DNA of 64,000 nt from Prostheceraeus crozeri (taxonomy: Eukaryota > Platyhelminthes > Polycladida > Euryleptidae). The notes below the pieces were generated by a model. It saw only the letters and a program-made list of their open reading frames with translations. It ran no database searches and was not told the origin of the DNA. The stretch spans positions 124,001 to 188,000 of the forward strand of contig CAJQUW010000578.1 of the NCBI GenBank assembly GCA_907163375.1, written 5' to 3'. A program made the position numbers and the translations under genes. This document shows positions 44,225 to 55,205 of this stretch, in pieces. The stretch's first letter is position 1. Each line of letters begins with the position of its first letter.

Positions 44225-45396
44225 GCCTATGTGCTGCCCCCGTCAGGTGTGCGGATCCCATCCCCCACTGGGAGTGGGCAATTGGTCAGCCGGACATCTG
44301 ACCGTGGATTTCAGCAAAGCTTTCGATAAGCTACCGCACCAGTCCATCATTCTCGCCGTTTCCCGTTTTGGACTACCTGACAGAATCAATGGGTGTATTA
44401 CCAGCTTCCTCTCTGATAGATGGCAGCGAGTGCGCATCAATGCAGCTATGTCCTCTTGGACCCGTGTGAAGAGTGGAGTCCCTCAAGGCAGCGTTTTGGG
44501 ACCAATTCTCTTTTGTTTGACCACCGACAACCTACGTCCTATTCATCAGAATACATCCATTATCAAGTACGCAGATGATATTACCTATTTACATTTTGTT
44601 CGAGAGGATTCAGATGATCTTTTGCAAAGTGAATGGGACTGCCTCATTGATTGGTCCTTCAATAACCACCTTCCAATCAATAAATCTAAGTGCTGTGTGA
44701 TGGATATCAACACCAAAGGCCTATCCTTAACTACGGTCACCGTTGATGATGGAACTCCGCTACGTCAAGTGAACAGTGTACGCCTCCTGGGTGTAACCTT
44801 GTCATCTGATTTAAAATGGGACGTTCATGTCAACTTGGCTATCAAGAAAGCATCAAAGAGAATATTTGTCCTCAGGAATCTTCGAAAATCAAATTGTCCA
44901 TCTGCCCTGATTTATAAAGCTTATACGTCTTTGGTTCGCTCCGTACTCTTATATGCATTTCCGAGTTTTTGTAATTTACCGTACAGACTTTTCGCAAGGC
45001 TTGTGCGTCTCGAGCGCAGGTGTTTCCGTATTATAGGCAACTCTAATTTCACTACCATCTCTACCGCTGGCAACAGCATGTATACTAACCTCTTTCGACA
45101 AATTGAACAGTGCTCCGACCATCCGCTCAGAGAATTATTCGATTGTAGAGCAACACGCATTACTCGTAATCATCGACAGCTGCGACCACCTAGAGCAAGG
45201 TCAACGAGACTTTCAAATTCCTTCATCCGCTTTAGTATTTGATATATATCTCCGTTTTTGTTTCTTTTTTTCACTTTCTCCTTCTCTCTCATAGTTTCTT
45301 CTTCTCTTTATTGTATGTTCTTGTGTTTTCATGTTCAGTGCTCAATGAATGTCAAACGACTTTTGAGACCTAATAAAGTTATTATTATTATTATCA
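44225..45396 (+). mobile_element. 5'-truncated CR1/Jockey-type LINE with TTA tail
   Basis: Contains the C-terminal two thirds of a reverse transcriptase (see 44303-45242) and ends in AATAAAGTTATTATTATTATT, a short-repeat tail of the kind that ends LINE insertions. The 5' border is near 44225-44300, where RT similarity begins abruptly. Confidence 0.8.
44303..45242 (+). pseudogene. LINE reverse transcriptase, C-terminal part
   Basis: Open frame with TVDFSKAFDKLPHQSII (motif A), SGVPQGSVLGPILF (motif B), SIIKYADDITYLHF (motif C, YADD), INKSKCCVMD, VRLLGVTLSSDLKWDVHV and YKAYTSLVRSVLLYAFPSF. These are the palm and thumb of a CR1/Jockey-like non-LTR enzyme. The endonuclease domain and the N-terminal palm are missing, so it cannot work. 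It shares its FCL-15-KYADDIT spacing with the split copy at 13750/6044 and is probably the same or a sister family. Confidence 0.9.
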
Positions 45397-45797
45397 AGCT
45401 CATTTTCATTTTTCCTATCCCTATTTGATCTATCGTTGCTGCTGTCATTCATTTTTTAAATGATCTATCATTTTTATTCCCATTCGTCCTTCCGTTCTTG
45501 ATCTTCGTTCCCATTCGACCTCCCGTTCCTGATCCTCGCTACATGTCACACACAGAGAGCAAGAGCAGATAGCTGAGCCGGCTATGATGATTGTTTTCGG
45601 ACAAGCTCGTGTTATCGTGAGATGACGTTGCTTGCCAAAATCAGCCCACGAACCTGATTGGCAAGAGGTCATATTGTATTTCAAGAAACAGAGCGCATAT
45701 TTTCTCCTTGTATGTGAAAATATCGACCAGCAAATGCGTCATACTGACTGCTTGAGGTAAACGTCCCTTCGCTCAACTATTGTTCGCGTCTTCCACC
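45397..45797. other. spacer with 30-bp tandem repeat
   Basis: CCCATTCGTCCTTCCGTTCT.. and CCCATTCGACCTCCCGTTCC.. are two 30-bp units near 45479-45540. The 5' end of the following hAT element should lie here, but no clear terminal repeat is visible. Confidence 0.45.
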
Positions 45798-47152
45798 ATG
45801 CCGAAAATTGCTGCGACCAAGTCATCGAAAGTGAAAACATACACGGAAAAATATCCGAAGGAATTCAGTGCAGCCCCGAATAGCGAACTTTTCTGAAAAC
45901 TGTGTGAGAACATTGTGAAATGTGACAAATCCTACCACGTTGAAAGTCATCGAAATTCTAGAAGGCACAGAAATAAACTTTCAAGCTCTGTTTTCTCATC
46001 TTCGTCGCAATCGTTCTTGACTTCTGAACCAGCTACATTTACCGCAATGATTACTAAGGCATTCCTAGAAGCTGACATACCGCTTCATAAGTTGCAGCAT
46101 ACTTCCATTAAAGAATTGTTCGCATACATGAATAAGCCATTGCCCTCTGTTTCTGCGTGCCGACAACTTGTACCAAAATTGGCAACCGATGAAAAAGAGA
46201 ATTTGAAATCCAGATTATCTGGTAAGAAAATCTTTCTAGTTGTTGACGAATCTGAAGTTTTCGTGAATGTTCTCGCTGGAAGTCTGGAAACTGCAGACAA
46301 AGTATGGCTTTATGACTGCGTTCCTCTGATCAAGAGTCTTAACAGCGCCATGGTCTGTCAAATCGTCGACGACTGCATTCGTGACTTATATGCGGCACGG
46401 AGCGACTTCTTGCTTCTTTTATCCGATTGTGCACGATACATGAAATCAGCCGGCCAGCAATTAAAAAGCATCTACCCTCGCCTATTTCATGTCACATGTA
46501 CTGCACATCTGCTTCACAACTGTGCAATGAAGGTACGAACTCACTATCCGGCAACAGACCGTCTGATTGCTTCCATAAAAGCAGCAACTGTAAAAAATGG
46601 TGACAGAAGGCAACAGTTTTCGGAAGTAGGTCAACCCCTAAAGCCCGTACTAGCCAGATGGGGGACTTGGTTAGAGGGTGCGTTCTGGTACGCAGAGCAC
46701 TTACCGACCATTCGCAATATTGTGGAGACCTGGGAAGGAGATGGTGTTCTAGTCACTCGTGCCAAGGCTGCGGTCATGGATGAAAATCTGCAAACTGAGC
46801 TTCGTAGTGTTTTAGATTATCGCTCGATTGCTTCATTGCTGCATACGATGACCTCGTCAGTCAGCACAATCTCACAGGAAGTCTTTCCGAGATCAGCTTT
46901 GGCCAAGATATCTGTGACATAAAGGCGTATATTAACAAGCGCATTCAAAACAACGACCTGTCTGCGATAAAAGAGATGACAATGCAAGATGTCTCTCCTG
47001 CTGATTACAATCTCCTACGGCACGCTCAGCCCTCGTCTGCTGTGGTTGAGAGGAGTTTCTCGATATTGAAAAACATCTTGAAAGATAACAGAAATTTTTG
47101 CCCCGAAAACATTCGTAGTTATGTGATTCTCAGTTTCAACTCATCAGTGTAA
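45798..47152 (+). pseudogene. hAT transposase (CGGBP1-like branch), inactivated
   Basis: Starts MPKIAATKSSKVKTYTEKYP. An in-frame TGA follows at codon 33 (45894-45896). The main frame has KKIFLVVDESEVFVNVLAGS with a catalytic Asp, LLLLSDCARYMKSAG, LFHVTCTAHLLHNCAMKV (CxxH) and VLARWGTWLEGAFWYAEHLP, the RW motif of the family. A frameshift just before 46920 is followed by the C-terminal dimerisation region (NLLRHAQPSSAVVERSFSIL). Length about 450 aa fits short hAT transposases whose relatives gave rise to vertebrate CGGBP1. Two lesions, so not active. Confidence 0.88.
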
Positions 47153-47172
47153 ACAATTGAATGCATTATTAA

Positions 47173-49454
47173 CCCTTTCCGGACGGCTATTCAACAGTGT
47201 TACGAAACCTTATTCCGGCTAATTTTAAGAAAATTCAAAATTATCCAAATAGCGTTTAACTCTATTGATCAATGAAATGCTGTGTGTATTATGGATGTAG
47301 GCTAACAACTGAGACACTCGATAGCCAATAGTCACAAGCTATACGTAGTTGTGCCACGTATTGAAGCAGCTGGTCCATGGTGTTCTATGAAGAGCTGGTT
47401 TTGATGGACATTCGGCACAACGGTAACGAGATTGTTTAGCAGCAGCACCTTCAGTTTTATAGCATTCTCTGCATCGCGCAGACGGTCTTGGTCGCGTAGA
47501 GGTCGCCGGAATCTCCTCGAGTTGGTGGTGTACAATGCGGAGTCCTACTGCTGGTCGAGACGGTATAAACAGTGAGTACAATTTCTCAACCAGAAGTAGC
47601 GTATACTCGGCCAGTGTTCGGCGGCGCATTTCTACTGGAAAATACTTTTTCGCCAGTATAAAACCGTTGACTACACCAATACGTTGCATCAAGAATATTC
47701 CAAGCTTTTTCGGCCAGATGAAAGATTTGCGTGAACATTTAACTGATGAAAGCATTTGATCTATCCGATCAGTTCGGTTCATAGATAAATTATACTTTTC
47801 TATTATTTCAGGCTTGTAGTACTGTACTTCAGCGTTGTCTCGTCCACGACGATGTTTTGGGAACAGCGTAGCAGGATGCTTTGTCGAAGACACATAGACA
47901 ACGCGCTTGTCTCTGAATTTGACTACAAGAGTACTATCACAACGGGCAAATTCAGACGAAATAGGTTGCATAGGATGAACAACTAGCTGCTCTGGCACGC
48001 CGCGGTTCGCTCTGATCGTCCCCAAACAGAATGTGTTCCTTTCGAGCAAGTAAAATCCCAGGCGAACGCTATTGAACCAGTTGTCTACCACAACTTCGAA
48101 ACCCATGTTCATCAAGTTTGATCTATTCAGCAAATGGACAACGATTTTCTCTGATGTGGACAAATCCTCTGTGTCAATATTGGGACACCAAGCTTGAGTT
48201 TCTTCCCTTCCAGAATACACTTCGATATCATACGTGTAAGCAGTCTGAGTCGTTTAGAGAAAATCCTTTTATACCAAAGCGTGCTCTCTTTTTAGGTATA
48301 TATTGTTTCATGTACAGTCTACCTTTATAAAGCATCAAAAATCATTCGATACACCCTGTTTCACCGATGATGTACAAAGACTGGGTTTTACTTCGTAGCA
48401 AATCGACCAATGGATTGATTTTCTCAATTTTTCTGGGTTCCTGATCACCTGAGTAATCTGCAAAGCGTAGGTTTGACAACATCAGATGAAGCTTGTCTCT
48501 CGAAAAAGTGTCTCGTCGACGAAAGAACGGCGTCTCGATAAAAGTATTTCCAGAGTAATAGTCTTTCAGGTAAGGCTTTTTCACCAAGCCCATCACAAGA
48601 AGCATAGCGAATAGTCGTTTTGCATCTTCGGATGACATGTCCTCCCATTGCACCTGATGACGTCGTCTTCCATCTCTGGTCACCTCTGGGTATTGTCTTT
48701 TAGCTGCTCGAGAATTTAGAGAGCTACAGATCTAAATACGTCTTCATCCAACAGTTGTAGTGCAAAGTCCACTGGAGATTGTGGAACTTCAATCTGAAGA
48801 CCTTTGTTGCGATCAGGTGGCCGAGGTCGATCAGGCACGCGGTCTTGATTTGATATAACTCTAGTCCACTCGCGTCTTGCTATTGCAGGATTGGCATCTT
48901 CCTCTCCATTAGATAGATCCGAAGCAGATGAATTTATGTCAGCAAGCGGCCTCATCAGACGAGTCCTCTTCTCCACTTGTATCTGCTTTATCGTCAAAAC
49001 CATATCGCAAAGTCCTGTAGCGATTGCGTTGCGGTCTGAGAGCCATCTTTCCTCTGCAAGTCTGTCAACACCCAGCAGTCAAGTGAACAATGAAAATTAC
49101 CTTGCTATGCTATTCGATAAATGTGACTCACAACTTATCGTTAGCGTCACATGACAGTCACTTAATACAAGAAGAGGAAAATTCGATTGACAACCGATTA
49201 CTGCAGATGTTCATCAGACAATAGAGAGCAAAGTCAAATCAGGAGTCTATTGTGTTTGACCTGGTTCAACGATCACATGTGTTGAAATTTACTTCACAAC
49301 TGATATTCCGGTGCAGCAGAAAACCTATCTGAGTTATTCCGGCAGCCATAAATCTTTGATGATAAACTAATTTAACATATGTGGGCTACGCCCACAAGCC
49401 GGAAACGCTACATGCAGTTAATGTGGGCACGGCCCACATGCCGTCCGGAAAGGG
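47173..49454 (-). mobile_element. piggyBac transposon, full length with intact ends
   Basis: CCCTTTCCGGACGGC and its perfect inverse GCCGTCCGGAAAGGG are flanked by TTAA (47169-47172, 49455-49458). 2,282 bp. It landed 16 bp after the stop of the hAT transposase, and hAT sequence resumes after 49458. One transposase gene on the minus strand. Confidence 0.93.
47339..49046 (-). pseudogene. piggyBac transposase, frameshifted
   Basis: The start MALRPQRNRYRTLRYGFDDK at 49046 is followed by an acidic region. Core segments are SSEDAKRLFAMLLVMGLVKK, YYSGNTFIETPFFRRRDTFS, KGRLYMKQYIPKKRARFGIK (near 48300), GFEVVVDNWFNSVRLGFYLL with a catalytic Asp and LSMNRTDRIDQMLSS with another. The C-terminus has a Cys-rich finger (CRECYKTEG..YRCAEC). 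These lie in at least three frames, and the first catalytic Asp region around 48330-48350 is damaged. The ends are intact, so it could still be moved in trans. Confidence 0.9.
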
Positions 49455-49458
49455 TTAA

Positions 49459-49653
49459 TGCATGCATATCTTTTCAGCGAAAATACTTGGATAATATTCT
49501 GTTCATTTTTGTGAATTCATTTGAGATCGGGTCTTAAATATATGGTGTAATATCGAAATTAATTAATATTATAGGTTCAAAAATAAGGTCAAAATTTTGA
49601 GATTTTGGGGTACAAAAAGCGGATTTTGAGGTACAGAAAAATAATTGCCCTAG
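49459..49653 (+). mobile_element. 3' end of the hAT element
   Basis: After the piggyBac, the sequence ends in AAAAATAATTGCCCTAG. Its reverse, CTAGGGCAATTATTTTT, has the form of a hAT terminal repeat. The matching 5' end was not found, so the border is tentative. Confidence 0.4.
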
Positions 49654-49848
49654 TAATAAGTCACCTTTTCTGAAAAAATTGTGAATAAAATGATAACTTC
49701 TATTACGTGACGCCATTTTAGATAATCTAGATTTGGTGCAGACTGGCTAAATAGCAGCTAATATTATATCAATAAAAAAACAATTATAACAGAAGTATGA
49801 AATAAGGGAAAAAGGCAAAATCAAGAAGCTGCCTTAGCACCGGCTAGG

Positions 49849-50769
49849 CTAACACTTAGGGCGATGCCCCTGGCAATGGCGATGCCATTCCGCTGTTTCA
49901 ACCAAAAAGCTTCTCGTGGCTCTCCTGTGGCTTCTGAAATACGACTGCCGATGTATTTGATGAAAAAAATTAGTGCAGTTACCGTATACGCCGACCATTT
50001 CTATGGCTACTGGTTGGATTTGGTATTGATCATTTAATTCTGCGTATTTGCGCCGATTTGAAGTCTCTGCGGAAGAAGCTGCGGAACCGCTCTCCAATGT
50101 CGAGTTAATTACATTGGATGCAGCAAAAGTGTCCACACAGGTGAAATCCCAAAGCAGCGGGCTTGCCGCATTGCAGTGGGAATGTAGTCATCTCATCAGG
50201 CCTCTTTCCATCACTTCGACAGACTCGAGAACTGACGGGATCCCTGCAGAAAGAAGAGCTCGGCGAAGTAGATTGAATTCGGAATGTTTTGGGGCTCTGC
50301 CAGAGTTGCAGCGGCAGGGCAAGGGATGCAGACCTAAACAGTCAACCATGCCTCTACAGCGGCACTTGTGTGGAACGCAGACAACGGAGCCAATTCTTTG
50401 GGCAATGGCTATCCGAAATGCATTGTCTTCCAATTGAGTGCCTAATGGTGAAATTGGGAAGGCATTCAACCAAGCACCAGATTCCGGACATTTCGCAAAC
50501 GAGCCTGTCTACCTGGTTTGCATTTTTCAACAAATTATTGAAAATCTCAATTTGACAAATGGAGTCCTAGGATTTTTATTGTCCGAAAGACTCTTTGGTT
50601 GGAAGCGACAGACCAGAATCTTCCATATTTTCATTAGCTCATCGATCAACTCAGAAGGAGGAAAATCCGTGGAGTGGGGCAGAATAGACTTGGTCAACTC
50701 CGAAGTTGATGACAGGGAAGCCAAATATGCGGGAAGAGCGAGATCTCGAAACCGGCGAACTGCGTCCAT
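49849..50769 (-). pseudogene. C-terminal part of a retroelement-like ORF, broken
   Basis: In order on the minus strand: LPAYLASLSSTSELTKSILP, ESGAWLNAFPISPLGTQLED, NAFRIAIAQRIGSVVCVPHK, CRCRGMVDCLGLHPLPC, SEFNLLRRALLSAGIPSVLE, KYAELNDQYQIQPVAIEMVG and an RSFLVETAEWHRH end. This series is found behind reverse transcriptases in many marine-invertebrate genomes. The Cys/His cluster may be a zinc site. I cannot say which retroelement class it belongs to. Broken in about two or three places. Confidence 0.55.
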
Positions 50770-51632
50770 TGTGAGAAGTCAATGCCACTGGCTAAACTAT
50801 ACCTCATTATTGTTCAAATGTAATGATTTATTAGATCTATTAATGCAAATACTTTGGTAGAGAAATGCATGCTAATTATGATGAATAGGCGGCTTTGATG
50901 ATGTACATGTAGGTCTAGTTCTGTGAAATTAGATTTTTATATTTTGAAGCTTGCAATGTGAGACATACGCATAAGAATATGAAGCGTATGAAGAATTACA
51001 GATCTTTGAATCAATTCTTGCCCTAATCATCTTCAATTATAGTCAATAGATTACTTTCGGCTTCATGGATCTGCTAAAAGAATTAATTCTTGGGCCAAAA
51101 TTCTCTATGTAGAATTAAGTGATTAATTTTTATAATCATAGAATTATCTTATACTATTTGGTTAGAACTCAGCTTTATTATAAGCGGAAACACGTTCTGC
51201 AAAAAGTGTAGGGGAATGATTTTTTCATCTAATTTCAATAAAAGTTTTATTAATCATCCAAATAATACTGTGACTCAATTTTAAATTCAATTATGATCTT
51301 TGACTCAGTCTGCCTTATCAGGCAACCTGTGACAATCATAAACAAACTAATTTATTGAAAAAACTTCTACTGACTGTTAAGGATTAGAGCATTGCCTCTC
51401 CTTAATAGCCTATGTCTCGAGGGATCAACAAAGCTTCTTCAGAGATATCAGAGATATAGCGAGCACAGGCGTTCCTTAGTTATCAAGAACAGAAATAGTG
51501 CGTTGTCCGACCACGCGTTGCAAGAACATGGTAACAGTTTGACGATTTCTGACTTTGCCGTTGGATTCATGAACAAGTTTCAGAGCAAGGTAGAGGATAG
51601 AATTGTCGAGCCAAGTCCCTCTGTGAACAGAA
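50770..51632. other. unassigned sequence
   Basis: AT-rich. Only short unsupported frames. Confidence 0.4.
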
Positions 51633-52380
51633 TAGTCCGGGAGCCAGCGTGAAGTTGTGCAGGGAACGAGGTAGTACATAAAACTTTCACATAGCATAGT
51701 CCACCTCTAACCTACTGCAAAACTTCGCGTCTGCCGGATCAGATCATTTGCTTTTCAGAAATAGAAAGGATAACACAATCCTATATATTTCCAGTGGTAA
51801 AATTGTGACATTTAAGGTGTTGACTCCATTTTTTCGAATTTTTGCTCATAAAAGTTACACAAATTATTATTTTGTTGAACTGGTTATTATAGAAATCATC
51901 TACAGATCATGATCTTTGAAATGAGCTATCATTCAGTGATTGAGGATGAAGTAAAGTGTACAAACAGACACTTTTCGTTGGTGTAACTGCAAATTTTAAC
52001 ATACAAATTTCAGGAAAATTGTTGATATACTTTAACGAAAAGTGTCTGTTTGTACACTTTACTTCATCCTCAATCACTGAATGATAGCTCATTTCAAAGA
52101 TCATGATCTGTAGATGATTTCTATAATAACCAGTTCAACAAAATAATAATTTGTGTAACTTTTATGAGCAAAAATTCGAAAAAATGGAGTCAACACCTTA
52201 AATGTCACAATTTTACCACTGGAAATATATAGGATTGTGTTATCCTTTCTATTTCTGAAAAGCAAATGATCTGATCCGGCAGACGCGAAGTTTTGCAGTA
52301 GGTTAGAGGTGGACTATGCGATGTGAAAGTTTTGTGCACTACCTCGTTCCCTGCACAACTTCACGCTGGCTCCCGGACTA
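51633..52380. mobile_element. foldback palindrome element, copy 2
   Basis: Left arm 51633-51979 and right arm 52034-52380, both 347 bp, with only a few mismatches, around a 54-bp spacer. The ends TAGTCCGGGAGCCAGC and GCTGGCTCCCGGACTA, then GCAGGGAACGAGG, ACTTTCACA and CGTCTGCCGGATCAGAT, match copy 1 at 8950-9674. The high arm identity means recent insertion or gene conversion between arms. Confidence 0.9.
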
Positions 52381-53372
52381 GAAGGGAGGAGTTCACCCAA
52401 TGGTAACTGATCTCTTCACCCATATATTATACCATCGCACCAGTGCACTGCGAACACTTCTTGGCTGCGGACCTGACGGAGCTGTGCATTGAAAGCTTGT
52501 CCGCTTGTGGAGCCTACACATTGTTTTTAGCTTCGCCCGTAAGTAATTCTACTTTTCAATGCGGATAAAATTTCTCGGGAGAGTACTTGTTTTTTGACTG
52601 TGATAGTCATTCATCATATCATTTTGAATCGCCTCCGGTGAGCCGCGATAAACATTTCTTCTGTAATTATTCTTTTGTTCTGTCAGAATCACAGGCGAGC
52701 TCACAGTAATTGAAATCGAAGCTGCTATTGGCCATACTCTTTCTGTTGAGCTGCTACTCTCCTTACAACAATGTTTGCCTATATATGATTCACCATTGTT
52801 TGACATATACTCGTAAAGCAATTGAAAGCATATAATTCACATCTGCATTTTGCTTTGATACTTAATTGGCTAATTTCTATCACTTAGATAAATTGATGTA
52901 GACATGAAAAGCTCTATTTTCAGGGTTTTTTATTAAGTTGGGCGACAGTACTACAATTAACTGATAAAGATATACCCTCTCCTGAGAATCGGCTGATCCT
53001 TGCTGATCACTGAAATTTGAACAAATTGTAGAGTTTACTAATTAATTTGATCGACTAATGAAAAGATTTCAAATTGACGTTTGCAATTAGAGTAATTTTT
53101 CTTGATTTTCCTATGAATGAGACAATGAATTGAGAAATAATAAACTTATTACACTGAGGTGATAGATTGTTTATTTTATCAAGAACGGTCATTATCTCAT
53201 CACTATCAGGAGGTCGAAAAGATCCCTTATTTTTAAGAAAAAATAATATGCCCGCCATGTCAAGCAACGTTTTTTTTAATGTAGGCTAAACAGTTTGTAT
53301 TCATCAAATTTTAACACCGAAAGTATGAGGTCGAAAGGACTGCGTTAAATTACAAAAAAAAGATAAAGGTTA
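52381..53372. other. upstream region of the receptor gene
   Basis: A TATATTATA box near 52423 and a CCCGTAAGTAATT donor-like site near 52538-52548 could mark a first, non-coding exon of the receptor gene. Tentative. The rest is AT-rich. Confidence 0.3.
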
Positions 53373-53619
53373 ATGCCTTATTCGAAAAGCGGAATCGTAA
53401 AAAGTACAGCCATTGACCAATTACTCGCTTATGTTAATTTGATAATTGGAACCTGGTTTCTCATGGTGAGCGCGCAGATTTGCGATGATTTGATTATAGT
53501 CTGCGCACATTCCATTGGCGAAGCTCCTCTCAGTACCGCTGCAAGTGCTTGCCAATTGCACATAATTAAGCTACAATACACCTAACCAGCCAAAAAATAT
53601 TCAAGAACCAGAAATCACC

Positions 53620-54933
53620 ATGCCACAAATATGGTTGTTCATCCTTCTGATAGGATATTTCAATCATTTTAGTTATGCTTCTATGAAAAAACCGTATTGC
53701 GCAATAGAGCAGTCGTTATTAAAAGGAATTTTCAATTATGGTCCTTCGGGCCTCAACCGTAATCAACTTCTCCAAAAACCTCAAAGCCTTTATTTGAAAT
53801 TCCCACCGAAGATTGACATTGTGGAAGTGAATGAAAGAACTCATGAAGTCTCGCTACGGATCCATTTCACATTTGCTTGGAAAAATAAATTTCTGAAATT
53901 AAGATGGATCACACTGAGATATAATTCCTCTTCCGTGGATTATACGAACAAGCGATTTGAGATCATGAATTTCAATAAACACGATTTTCCGATGTTTTAC
54001 CCACAAATTGCTGAAAGTGAAAGTCAGGAGAAATCATCTACTATTTACAAACATGTCGTTTCCGCTGACAATGGAAATGTTTTCTACAACGTTTTGCTAG
54101 CAGCTACTGCTCGCTGCTGGAGGGAAAAAGATACTTATTATCCAAATGAGCAATTCAATTGTGGCGCAAATCGTCGTGGAAATCCGTTGATATTCAATAA
54201 TGACTTATCTCTAGTGCCAGGTTGGAAACACGGACGAAAGGATAGGGTTGAGTTTAAAAGTGGTCTCAATAACTGGTATGCATCAAATGGCGTGTTCAGA
54301 ACCAATGTTTCCTACAAGGATTATTGTATAACATTTTCCATCAAACGGAACCATTCACGTTTATATATGCCTGCTTATATTCAGAGCTTAGTTATTGCAA
54401 TTTATATAACCTGTCAATTCTTAGTGCCCCAGCAACAAGGATATCGACTCCTTATGGTTCTCATTGGATGTATGATGGTTATGCAAAACCTAGAATCTTT
54501 ACCTTTCCTTGATAGAAACATTCCAGATGGTTCTGCTTTATTGTCTCGACTAGACTTTGCTCTACTGACAATGCAGATCACAACATTGGTTTGGTGTCTA
54601 ATTTCCTGGTTTCTTTTGAAAACATTTGGCACGGGCAAGTCAAAATGTTGTAACAGAAAATGTTGCGGAAATATTGCACAATGTATTCGAGATGGTGTAA
54701 CATCGTGGAGAGCAAGTGCCGACAATTTCCGTCCAATGGATATTCTAGACGATGGAGAACCAAACGTTGAAACGGAAGAAATATCTGTAACTACTGATCA
54801 AAATGATGTCATCGCATCTTCTTCACCCATGAAATACGTGTGGCCGGGAGCCTATATCATTCTAATTATTGACCGCATATTTTGTTTAATTTGTGCAATA
54901 ATTATATCAATCATATTTCCTTTGTGGAAGTGA
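53620..54933 (+). CDS. Cys-loop ligand-gated ion channel subunit, intronless, divergent
   Basis: 437 aa, whole frame. Signal peptide at about residues 1-20 (MPQIWLFILLIGYFNHFSYA). Ligand-binding domain at 25-245, with IDIVEVNERTHEVSLRIHFT and FAWKNKFLKL as in nicotinic subunits. Cys166 and Cys181 frame the loop CWREKDTYYPNEQFNC, which has 14 residues between the cysteines instead of the usual 13. M1 about 248-270 (LVIAIYITCQFLVP), M2 about 274-296 (YRLLMVLIGCMMVMQNLESL), M3 about 308-334, an acidic M3-M4 loop, M4 about 411-433. It should form a pentameric channel in the plasma membrane. M2 lacks the GEK start of cation channels and the PAR of anion channels, so ion and ligand are unknown. The start is the first Met before the signal peptide. 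Confidence 0.85.
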   Translation: MPQIWLFILLIGYFNHFSYASMKKPYCAIEQSLLKGIFNYGPSGLNRNQLLQKPQSLYLKFPPKIDIVEVNERTHEVSLRIHFTFAWKNKFLKLRWITLRYNSSSVDYTNKRFEIMNFNKHDFPMFYPQIAESESQEKSSTIYKHVVSADNGNVFYNVLLAATARCWREKDTYYPNEQFNCGANRRGNPLIFNNDLSLVPGWKHGRKDRVEFKSGLNNWYASNGVFRTNVSYKDYCITFSIKRNHSRLYMPAYIQSLVIAIYITCQFLVPQQQGYRLLMVLIGCMMVMQNLESLPFLDRNIPDGSALLSRLDFALLTMQITTLVWCLISWFLLKTFGTGKSKCCNRKCCGNIAQCIRDGVTSWRASADNFRPMDILDDGEPNVETEEISVTTDQNDVIASSSPMKYVWPGAYIILIIDRIFCLICAIIISIIFPLWK

Positions 54934-55205
54934 TTTTGCATAAATGATATAAGCAGTAAGATAGCCGATTGTAAAGAATGTTATGTGCCGGTTGACTTGA
55001 ATTACTAGGAATTCGAAAATTACAAATGAACATTTTAACCCTGGCTGAGCTTGCATGTAAGCTCATTTTTAGAGCATTTTCCATTATATACGATGCATAT
55101 TACAGGGTACAGTTACCATTGTGTGTTTGAAATTTATGACACCAGTAGGAGTTTATGTTAGCGACAGTGATCAAGCAAAAAATATTCTTATGTGCTGAAA
55201 TAAAA
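54934..55205 (+). other. likely 3' UTR of the receptor gene
   Basis: No stop-free frame. An AATAAA polyadenylation signal lies near 55199-55204, about 270 bp after the stop. Confidence 0.4.
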
